The translations under genes were made by a program, and so were the position numbers. Below the pieces are notes generated by a model. It did not search any database, was not told where the DNA came from, and saw nothing but the letters and a program-made list of their open reading frames with translations. A DNA stretch of 6,433 bases from UMGS1613 sp045636225 (GTDB lineage: Bacteria > Bacillota_I > Bacilli_A > RF39 > UBA660): the NCBI GenBank assembly GCA_045636225.1, contig JAZTXB010000118.1, positions 1-6,433 of the forward strand, read 5' to 3'. The first letter of the stretch is position 1. Each line of letters begins with the position of its first letter. This document shows positions 1 to 5,264 of this stretch, one piece after another.

Positions 1-13
1 AAAAATTATTAAT

Positions 14-364
14 ATGGAAAATGCTCAAAATCAAGATATAATAAAGAATATAAAAGAATTTTATAATTATTTAAAACTAACGAAGATGGCAGATAATGAT
101 ACATTAAAATGTGTTGATAAAATAATTAAATGTTTACCAGAAATAATAGAGTTAAAGAAAAAAATAGGATATTTTGATATAAATACTATTTTAAAAGATG
201 AAAAAGCTCAAATAGAAAAAACAGATCAGACAAAAGCAAAACAAATAATAAAAAAATATGAAGAAAAGCATTATAAACATTATCAAGAAAGTTTATCATC
301 ATCTTGTGGTTCTAGTACAAGTTCATCATCTTGCGGTTCTAGTAGTAGAACAGATAGGTGCTAA
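14..364 (+). CDS. Small Ser/Cys-repeat-tailed protein, candidate RiPP precursor peptide
   Basis: I do not recognise this 116-residue protein as a named family. Residues 1 to about 94 are Lys/Glu/Ile-rich and probably helical, with Cys33 and Cys40. The tail (95-116) is abruptly low-complexity: two 9-residue units, SSSCGSSTS and SSSCGSSSR, then TDRC, giving Cys98, Cys107 and Cys116. A leader-like domain followed by a short Cys/Ser/Gly core, immediately upstream of a radical SAM enzyme, is the layout of sactipeptide/ranthipeptide-type precursors. That role is inferred; no cross-link or cleavage site can be proven. The stop codon overlaps the next ATG by one base. The start is uncertain: no Shine-Dalgarno is visible in the 13 bases before ATG 14, and the frame stays open to the left edge, so the real start may lie outside the window. 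Met25 (86) has only a weak upstream site. The leader is long for a RiPP, so a non-RiPP substrate or scaffold protein is an alternative. Confidence 0.6.
   Translation: MENAQNQDIIKNIKEFYNYLKLTKMADNDTLKCVDKIIKCLPEIIELKKKIGYFDINTILKDEKAQIEKTDQTKAKQIIKKYEEKHYKHYQESLSSSCGSSTSSSSCGSSSRTDRC
296..344 (+). repeat. Two-copy 27-bp-period tandem repeat inside the small Cys/Ser gene
   Basis: Bases 296-317 and 323-344 are 22-base copies that differ at one position (T307 versus C334, a silent TGT/TGC Cys change). The offset is 27 bases, exactly nine codons, so the reading frame and Cys spacing are preserved. This looks like in-frame duplication of a core-peptide unit. Ser codons are mixed (TCA, TCT, AGT) within a copy but conserved between copies, which suggests a fairly recent duplication rather than convergent Ser enrichment. 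Confidence 0.85.
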
Positions 365-366
365 TG
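355..366 (+). promoter_or_regulatory. Ribosome binding site and start of the radical SAM gene, overlapping the end of the small gene
   Basis: TAGGTG (355-360) lies three bases before ATG 364. The same bases encode the final Asp-Arg-Cys of the small protein, and its TAA stop (362-364) shares an A with the ATG. This implies translational coupling and fixes the start at 364 rather than GTG 358. Confidence 0.7.
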
Positions 367-1269
367 GAAACAATAAAACTATTTGATGATGAATTAACTG
401 TAAAAGATTATTTTTGTAGTACTAATCCAAATATAGAAGAAAAATCATCTCCATCACTTAGACTTTATATTAAGCTAACGGATAGTTGTAATGCTGATTG
501 TTTATTTTGTGCAAATAAAGGCTGTGAAGATTTTGGTAATTTAGATTTAAAAAAATTAGAATTTGTAATAAGATATTTAATATCAAAAAAATTACTGCAT
601 AGTATAGGTATAACAGGTGGAGAACCTATGATAAATCCAGATAAATTAAATGATTTAATAAATTTAATTTATAGTATAGATAGTAAAATTGAAGTACAAG
701 TTTCTACAAATGGATATAACTTAAAATTATTTAAAGAGTTTGATAATGTTAATGATTTAGAAAGTATTCATATATCAAGACATCACTATTTAGATGAAAT
801 AAATCAAGCTATATTTAAAACTAAAAATATTGCTAGCACAGAAGATATAATTGCTCTTCAAGAATTTTTAGACGATAAAAAAATAATAAATATAAATACT
901 ATTGTGATGAAGGATTATATAGATTCATTAAAAGAAATAAAGAAAATGCTAAATTATGTTGGAGAAATTGGAGTATATAAAAATGGTTTTATATCTTTAA
1001 TGAAATGTAATGATTATTCTAAAGAAAAATTTATTAATTTTAATGATATATTTAATAATTTAGATGAAAACTTTTTTAATGGGCATCACTTTTATAGTAA
1101 AGAGTACTGTGAATGTGTAGATGGTATTTATTTAACTGATAATAATAAATTAGTAGAATATTATGCTAGAATGGTAAAAGAGTGTAATTGTCCTTATACT
1201 AATCAATTAGTTTATACGTCAGATAATAAATTAAAAGCAGGATTTAGTGGAAAGGTGTTATATAAATAG
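364..1269 (+). CDS. Radical SAM enzyme, probable maturase of the upstream peptide
   Basis: This is a 301-residue radical SAM protein. The 4Fe-4S motif CxxxCxxC is at Cys42, Cys46 and Cys49 (SCNADCLFC), the SAM-binding TGGEP is at 84-88, and STNG is at 114-117. Near the C-terminus are two CxC pairs, Cys249/Cys251 and Cys274/Cys276. The second is followed by NQLVYTSDNKLKAGFSG, which resembles the MoaA-type C-terminal cluster region (CxxCNxxRLTSDGKLxPCLFS) with cysteines rearranged. An auxiliary Fe-S cluster is therefore plausible but not proven. There is no clear SPASM domain or N-terminal RRE. It probably modifies the product of the preceding gene, for example by thioether formation; this rests on adjacency and the Cys-rich tail. 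The start is ATG 364, with AGGTG at 356-360 as the ribosome binding site. An in-frame GTG at 358 lies inside that site and is less likely. Radical SAM membership is secure; the reaction is not. Confidence 0.85.
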   Translation: METIKLFDDELTVKDYFCSTNPNIEEKSSPSLRLYIKLTDSCNADCLFCANKGCEDFGNLDLKKLEFVIRYLISKKLLHSIGITGGEPMINPDKLNDLINLIYSIDSKIEVQVSTNGYNLKLFKEFDNVNDLESIHISRHHYLDEINQAIFKTKNIASTEDIIALQEFLDDKKIININTIVMKDYIDSLKEIKKMLNYVGEIGVYKNGFISLMKCNDYSKEKFINFNDIFNNLDENFFNGHHFYSKEYCECVDGIYLTDNNKLVEYYARMVKECNCPYTNQLVYTSDNKLKAGFSGKVLYK

Positions 1270-1270
1270 T

Positions 1271-1741
1271 ATGAAAACAGTAGTAAGAAAATTAAAACAA
1301 AAAAATAAAACAATTAGTACTATGGAATCTTGTACAGGTGGTGGAGTTGCTAATGTTATAACAAATATAGAGGGTGCTAGTGAAGTACTTAAATTTAGTG
1401 CTGTTACTTATTCAAATGAATATAAAATAAAAATGGGAGTAAGTAGTAGTGTTATAGATAAATATAGTGTTTATAGTATGGAAACTGCTATAGAAATGAG
1501 TAAAAATATAAGTAAGTTTACTAATTCTAATTATGGAGTAGGTATTACTGGTAAATTAAATAAAGTAGATAAAAATAACTTATATGGTAGTGATAATACA
1601 GTATATATAAGTATTTATGATAAAGATTTAGATAAATTTTATAATTATAATATAGACGTAGATAAAAAAAGTAGAAAAGCAAATAAAGAAGTAGTAATTA
1701 ATTTAGTTATAGAAAAATTATTAGAAATAATAGGTGAGTAG
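1271..1741 (+). CDS. pncC: CinA C-terminal domain protein, nicotinamide-nucleotide amidohydrolase (NMN deamidase)
   Basis: This family converts NMN to nicotinate mononucleotide and ammonia in the cytoplasm, returning NMN from DNA ligase and other NAD-consuming reactions to NAD synthesis. The 156-residue length matches a stand-alone CinA C-terminal domain; the N-terminal MoaB-like half of full CinA is absent. The family pattern is clear: STMESCTGG at 16-24, an EGAS segment at 34-37, YSNEYK at 47-52, GV at 56-57, SMETA at 69-73 and GVGITG at 89-94. After GITG the usual A-G-P-x-G-G loop is missing and replaced by a Lys/Asn-rich stretch, so activity should not be assumed. The start is ATG 1271, one base after the preceding TAG. 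GGAAAGGTG (1249-1257) is a good but rather distant ribosome binding site. The in-frame GTG 1247 would overlap it and has no family-like residues. The operon also holds NAD kinase and an NrtR-like regulator, which supports the NAD role. Confidence 0.82.
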   Translation: MKTVVRKLKQKNKTISTMESCTGGGVANVITNIEGASEVLKFSAVTYSNEYKIKMGVSSSVIDKYSVYSMETAIEMSKNISKFTNSNYGVGITGKLNKVDKNNLYGSDNTVYISIYDKDLDKFYNYNIDVDKKSRKANKEVVINLVIEKLLEIIGE

Positions 1742-1742
1742 T

Positions 1743-2282
1743 ATGATAAAAAACTTAGTATTACATTTTAATTTAGTAAATAGACATAGATTTAAAGTAT
1801 TTAAATTATGCTGCAAAGCAGGAATTCCTTTTAGAGGGCTTATGCACGATTTATCAAAATACAGTCCAACAGAGTTTTTTGAAAGTGCAAAATACTATAA
1901 TGGTGTTCATAGCCCAATACATAACTCAAAAAAAGAAAATGGATATTCAGAGGCTTGGCTTCATCATAAAGGAAGAAATAAACATCATCATGAATATTGG
2001 TATGATTATGCTGTTCCTACAAAAGCAGCTCTTATGCCTTATAAATATTTTGTAGAAATGGTTTGTGATACATTAGCTGCAGGGATGACTTATCAAAAAG
2101 ATAAATGGACAAAAGATTATCAACTTAAATATTACTTAAAAGATAGAGAAAGAAAACATATTAATCCTAAAATAGATGCTATGTTACTTGAAGTTTATAA
2201 TTCTATAAGTGAAAAAGGAATTGATGAAGTAGTAAATTCTAAAACACTTAAGAAAATATATTCTAGTCATGTAGGTAATTAG
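1743..2282 (+). CDS. DUF5662 family protein (HD-like His/Asp motifs)
   Basis: This 179-residue cytoplasmic protein has no signal peptide or membrane segment. It matches from memory the DUF5662 family of Firmicutes and phages: RHRFKVFKLCCKAGIPFRGL near the N-terminus, then MHDLSKYSPTEFFESAKYY at 34-52, WLHHKGRNKHHHEYW at 72-86, and an EMVCD segment ending at Asp109. The ordered His-Asp (35-36), His-His (74-75, 81-83) and Asp109 recall HD-superfamily metal phosphohydrolases, so a metal-dependent hydrolase role is a reasonable inference, but no substrate is known to me. The start is ATG 1743, preceded by AGGTGA at 1732-1737 inside the end of pncC; GTG 1734 is in frame but falls within that site. 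It is separated from pncC by one base and from nadK by one base, so it is translated with the NAD genes and could act on nucleotides, though nothing in the sequence proves this. Confidence 0.82.
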   Translation: MIKNLVLHFNLVNRHRFKVFKLCCKAGIPFRGLMHDLSKYSPTEFFESAKYYNGVHSPIHNSKKENGYSEAWLHHKGRNKHHHEYWYDYAVPTKAALMPYKYFVEMVCDTLAAGMTYQKDKWTKDYQLKYYLKDRERKHINPKIDAMLLEVYNSISEKGIDEVVNSKTLKKIYSSHVGN

Positions 2283-2283
2283 T

Positions 2284-3087
2284 ATGATAAAAAATATTAA
2301 ATTATTTGTAAATAAAAACGATAAATCACTTGAAACTGCAAAATTAATAAAAGATAAATTAAGTAGTAATGGTTTTATTATTGATAATACTCATTATGAT
2401 TTAGCTATTGCAGTAGGTGGAGATGGTTCGTTTCTTAGAATGGTTAAACAAAATAACTTTAATAGTGATGTTTATTATATTGGTATAAATTCTGGGCATC
2501 TTGGTTTTATGCAAGAAGTAAAAGTAGATGAAATAGATAAATTTATAGAAGAGTTAAAAGAAAATAAATATAAAGTAGAACAAATTGGTATTCAAGAAAC
2601 TATTGTTAATTCAGATACTAATACGTCTAAGTTTTATTCTTTAAATGAAATTGTTATTAGAGATAAAAATTTAAAAGTAGTAAAATTAGATATAAGTATA
2701 GATAATGATTTACTTGAAAGATTTATGGGTGATGGAGTATTAATTGCTACATCATCAGGTTCTACTGCTCATAACATAAGCTATGGAGGAAGTATTGTTT
2801 ATCCAACATTTTCTTCACTACAAATAACTCCAATGGGACCAATAAATTCTAAGGTATATAGATCTTTATTTAATTCTGTAATAATACCAGATAAAAGAGA
2901 AATAACTTTAATACCAGAAGATGGACATAAAAACTTAATTGTTACTATAGATGGTGAAAATAACTATTATGATAATGTAAGTAGTATTACTACTAAAATA
3001 GATAATAAAAAAATAAAATGTTTACGTCTTAGTCATTATAATTTTCCTGAAAAAATTAATGATAAATTGCTAACTGATAAATTTTAA
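2284..3087 (+). CDS. nadK: NAD kinase
   Basis: This enzyme phosphorylates NAD to NADP using ATP (or polyphosphate in some bacteria) in the cytoplasm, and is the only known route to NADP. The 267-residue length is normal for the short Firmicute form. Diagnostic motifs are GGDG at 45-48 (nucleotide binding and catalysis), NSGHLGF at 69-75, the NE pair at 121-122 (NAD contacts), and DGVLIATSSGSTAH at 150-163. The last is usually TPTGSTAY, so the aromatic Tyr is His here. It is followed by GG at 168-169 and TPMGP, the counterpart of TPIAP. The start is ATG 2284, one base after the DUF5662 stop, with AGGTAA at 2273-2278 as the ribosome binding site. It sits between the NMN deamidase/DUF5662 pair and the house-cleaning pyrophosphatase, in the same unit as an NrtR-like regulator that may control it. 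Confidence 0.95.
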   Translation: MIKNIKLFVNKNDKSLETAKLIKDKLSSNGFIIDNTHYDLAIAVGGDGSFLRMVKQNNFNSDVYYIGINSGHLGFMQEVKVDEIDKFIEELKENKYKVEQIGIQETIVNSDTNTSKFYSLNEIVIRDKNLKVVKLDISIDNDLLERFMGDGVLIATSSGSTAHNISYGGSIVYPTFSSLQITPMGPINSKVYRSLFNSVIIPDKREITLIPEDGHKNLIVTIDGENNYYDNVSSITTKIDNKKIKCLRLSHYNFPEKINDKLLTDKF

Positions 3088-3095
3088 GATATAAT
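3067..3095 (+). promoter_or_regulatory. Possible internal promoter before rdgB
   Basis: A perfect -10 TATAAT (3090-3095) lies 17 bases downstream of TTGCTA (3067-3072), which matches the -35 consensus at four of six positions. It covers the nadK end and the largest gap inside the operon (23 bases). The predicted start near 3102 would leave only about eight leader bases and cut into the AGGTGA ribosome binding site (3101-3106). The site may therefore be fortuitous in such AT-rich DNA. Confidence 0.3.
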
Positions 3096-3110
3096 TAAAT
3101 AGGTGATAAA

Positions 3111-3692
3111 ATGAAAAAAATAGTTTTAGCTTCAAACAATATACACAAAATAAAAGAATTTAATGAAATATTAGATAACGTAGAACTTTTAACCCTTAGT
3201 GATATCGGTTATTTAGAAGAGATAGAAGAAACTGGTACTACTTTTCTAGAAAATGCTTTAATAAAAGCAAGTACTATTAGTAAATATTTAAAAGATAAAG
3301 GCTTAGATTATGATGTAATATCAGATGATAGTGGGCTTTGCTGCGAGGGTATAGATTTAGGCCCAGGTGTTTATAGTGCTAGATATGCTGGAGAACATGT
3401 AAATCCTAAAGATAATCGTGATAAACTTATAGAAAATTTAAAAGATAAAGATAAAACAGCTTATTTTATTTGTACTATAGTTTTATATCATATAGATGGA
3501 ACTTATGAATATAAAGAAGGTAAAACTTATGGAAAAATTATAGATGAAGAATTAGGTGATACATCTTTTGGATACGACTCAATATTTGTATCAGATGATT
3601 TAGGGAAAACATTTGGACAGGCTACGAGTGATGAGAAAAATAGTGTATCTCATAGAGCTAGAGCTTTAAGTGAAATAAAGAGGTTAATTTAA
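3111..3692 (+). CDS. rdgB: RdgB/HAM1 family XTP/dITP diphosphatase
   Basis: The enzyme hydrolyses non-canonical purine nucleoside triphosphates (dITP, XTP, ITP) to monophosphates and pyrophosphate, keeping deaminated bases out of DNA and RNA. The 193-residue length is typical. Motifs in order: ASNNxHKxxE at 7-16 (substrate triphosphate contacts), EETGTTFLENA at 39-49 (metal-binding Glu), SDDSGL at 71-76 with the catalytic Asp pair 72-73, GPGVYSARYAG after it, FGYDSIF at 153-159, and SHRARAL at 180-186, the base-recognition SHR motif. All key positions are intact. The start is ATG 3111 with AGGTGA at 3101-3106. It follows nadK by 23 bases and ends directly against the next ATG. Its presence among NAD genes is common operon company rather than evidence of a shared pathway. 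Confidence 0.95.
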   Translation: MKKIVLASNNIHKIKEFNEILDNVELLTLSDIGYLEEIEETGTTFLENALIKASTISKYLKDKGLDYDVISDDSGLCCEGIDLGPGVYSARYAGEHVNPKDNRDKLIENLKDKDKTAYFICTIVLYHIDGTYEYKEGKTYGKIIDEELGDTSFGYDSIFVSDDLGKTFGQATSDEKNSVSHRARALSEIKRLI

Positions 3693-4376
3693 ATGGATTT
3701 TTTACCTAAATTTAAAAGGAAATCTTTAGAAGAAATAGAACTTATAAGACAAAGTGATTTACTAGAAGAAGTTTACGTTCAGGAAAAAGAAGATATGTAT
3801 TTATCGGATGATTTAATAAAAGTTAAAGATGAAACATATAATCCTTATTGTTATCTTTATCATGGTATTAGATTTCAAAAAAATTTAGAAAAGCTTGAAA
3901 GTATATTTAAAGATAAAAAAATATTAGCTAGTAAATTTTTACCTAACTATTTTAATTATGATGATAATTGTAATAAAGGTGAGTATGTTTCTTTAACAAG
4001 TTATAGTAAAGACCCAGGTTTTAATATATTTATAGTGGAAAATATTTCGCTTTTGGTTTCTCCAAAATGTAAGGCATATTTAACAAAGTATGTTAGTTAT
4101 AATAGTTGGAATCAAATAAAAAATAAAAATACAAAAAATTTATATAGCTACATGGTTCAAGAATATATGTGTAAAGATTTTGTACCACTGGACCTAGTAA
4201 AAGCAGTAGGTGTTCCTTATAAGTATTATGTTTTAAAAAAAGGAATAGAATATGCAGATAATATTTTAAAAGAAGTAAAAGAACTTATTGATAAATATAA
4301 TGTTAATATAGGAATTGTTGATACAAGTGATTTTAATAAAGTGTTGGTTGAACGAGAAAATCATAAAGTAAAATAA
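3693..4376 (+). CDS. Unrecognised protein, weak ADP-ribosyltransferase-fold resemblance
   Basis: I cannot assign this 227-residue soluble protein to a named family. It has no signal peptide or membrane helix. Its first 50 residues are acidic and probably helical. From residue 55 comes LYHGIR (55-60), then a helix-like LESIFKDKKILAS (68-80), then GEYVSLTS (96-103), and later VPLDLVKAVGVP (164-175). A beta strand ending in HG, a helix resembling LxSIxKDxxI, and a strand with a Ser/Thr edge is the order seen at the start of DarT, Tpt1/KptA and other ART-fold proteins. The later VP-x5-KAV strand recalls their C-terminal core strand. No catalytic Glu can be assigned with confidence, so this is a hypothesis. 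The start ATG 3693 abuts the rdgB stop, with AAGAGG at 3678-3683 as a plausible ribosome binding site. It sits directly before the NrtR-like gene, whose family senses ADP-ribose or NAD metabolites, so an NAD-related role is attractive but unproven. Confidence 0.6.
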   Translation: MDFLPKFKRKSLEEIELIRQSDLLEEVYVQEKEDMYLSDDLIKVKDETYNPYCYLYHGIRFQKNLEKLESIFKDKKILASKFLPNYFNYDDNCNKGEYVSLTSYSKDPGFNIFIVENISLLVSPKCKAYLTKYVSYNSWNQIKNKNTKNLYSYMVQEYMCKDFVPLDLVKAVGVPYKYYVLKKGIEYADNILKEVKELIDKYNVNIGIVDTSDFNKVLVERENHKVK

Positions 4377-4386
4377 TGGAGGATGT

Positions 4387-5214
4387 ATGGAAAAAGTATA
4401 TAATAGTGAAGAAGAATTTTTAAAAAATTATAATTCAGATGAATTTGAAAAATTATCTATGACTGCAGATATATTAATATTTAGTGTATCTAGTGAAGAA
4501 GTAGATAATTATAGAAAAACAGATAAAAAGAAAATGAGTATATTACTTGTTAAAAGAGATAACTATCCATTTAAAGATAAATGGTGCCTTCCAGGAGGTT
4601 TTATAGATATAAATGAAGATTTAGATGATGCTCCTAAAAGAATACTAAAAAGAGAAACTAATGTTGATAATATTTATCTAGAACAATTATATACTTTTGG
4701 AAGTGTTAAAAGAGATCCTCGTATGAGAGTAGTATCTACTTCTTATATAGCTTTAATAGATAAAAATAGATTAAATAATAATTTAAGTGAAAAAGCATCT
4801 TGGTTTGATATAACTTTTTATGAAGATAAAAATAATATAGTAGATATAACATTAGATAATGGTATTGATACTATTAATTTTAAAATAGAAAAAATACTTA
4901 GAGAACAAACAACAGATAGATATTCATTTAAAATATTAAAAAATGAATTATTAGCTTTTGATCATCCTTTAGTTATTTTATCTGGTATAGAAAGATTAAA
5001 AAATAAAATAGAATATACAGATATAGTATTTAATATGATGCCTGAATATTTCTCTTTAGGAGAACTTCAACAAGTATATGAAGTAATACTTGGTAAAAAA
5101 TTATTAGATCCTGCTTTTAGAAGAATAATTGCTCATAAAGTAGAAAAGACTAGTAAAATGAAAACAGGCGCTGGACATAGACCATCATATTTATTTAGAT
5201 ATAAAAATAAGTAG
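4387..5214 (+). CDS. nrtR: NrtR-type Nudix-domain transcriptional regulator
   Basis: This is a 275-residue two-domain protein. The N-terminal Nudix domain (about 25-150) contains LPGGFIDINEDLDDAPKRIL. The C-terminal winged helix (about 188-275) follows the NrtR pattern closely: LAFDHPLVI at 189-197, ERLKNKIEYTDIVFNMMPEY, FSLGELQQVYEVILGKKL, FRRII, and GHRPSYLFRY. Known NrtR proteins repress NAD-synthesis genes and release DNA when ADP-ribose or related metabolites bind the Nudix domain. Here the Nudix box (G-x5-E-x7-REUxEExGU) reads G71-x5-E77-x7-R85-I86-L87-K88-R89-E90-T91-N92. The RE Glu, the first Glu of EE, and the Gly are lost, so hydrolysis is unlikely and a sensing role is favoured. 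Genes for NMN deamidase and NAD kinase in the same unit agree, and it may autoregulate this operon. The ribosome binding site GGAGG (4378-4382) lies four bases before ATG 4387. The symbol reflects family, not proven targets. Confidence 0.85.
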   Translation: MEKVYNSEEEFLKNYNSDEFEKLSMTADILIFSVSSEEVDNYRKTDKKKMSILLVKRDNYPFKDKWCLPGGFIDINEDLDDAPKRILKRETNVDNIYLEQLYTFGSVKRDPRMRVVSTSYIALIDKNRLNNNLSEKASWFDITFYEDKNNIVDITLDNGIDTINFKIEKILREQTTDRYSFKILKNELLAFDHPLVILSGIERLKNKIEYTDIVFNMMPEYFSLGELQQVYEVILGKKLLDPAFRRIIAHKVEKTSKMKTGAGHRPSYLFRYKNK

Positions 5215-5232
5215 TAAATACTTATTTTTTTT
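5203..5232 (+). terminator. AT-rich intrinsic terminator overlapping the end of nrtR
   Basis: AAAAATAAGTA (5203-5213) pairs perfectly with TACTTATTTTT (5219-5229), an 11-bp stem with a 5-base GTAAA loop, and an uninterrupted T run covers 5225-5232. The stem includes the nrtR stop codon and only one G-C pair, so it may be weak. It is the only terminator-like structure between the left edge and gene 9, and it marks the end of the eight-gene unit. Confidence 0.6.
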
Positions 5233-5240
5233 GATATAAT
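5232..5240 (+). promoter_or_regulatory. Extended -10 promoter for the downstream solenoid-like gene
   Basis: TGATATAAT is a perfect TATAAT (5235-5240) with the TGn extension. No good -35 is seen at the proper distance (tagtaa or agtaaa), as expected for an extended -10 promoter. Transcription would start near 5246-5249, leaving a leader of about 15 bases that holds the GAGGG ribosome binding site and ATG 5262. It begins at the last T of the preceding terminator. Confidence 0.55.
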
Positions 5241-5251
5241 AATCCATTAAT

Positions 5252-5264
5252 GAGGGATAGTATG
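5252..5264 (+). promoter_or_regulatory. Ribosome binding site that decides the start of the solenoid-like gene
   Basis: GAGGG (5252-5256) lies five bases before ATG 5262. The earlier in-frame ATG 5250 overlaps this site, has no ribosome binding site of its own, and would sit at or before the predicted transcription start, so 5262 is preferred. Confidence 0.7.

Noticed and set aside
296..344. CRISPR-like or mobile-element repeat
   Set aside because: Only two in-frame coding copies with a 5-base separation; the period is a whole number of codons.
358..363. GTG start two codons upstream for the radical SAM gene
   Set aside because: The GTG is part of the AGGTG ribosome binding site for ATG 364 and has no site of its own.
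1247..1270. GTG start giving pncC eight extra residues
   Set aside because: It overlaps the radical SAM gene and the likely ribosome binding site, and the extra residues MERCYINS lie outside the conserved domain.
1734..1742. GTG start giving DUF5662 three extra residues
   Set aside because: It sits inside AGGTGAG, the ribosome binding site for ATG 1743.
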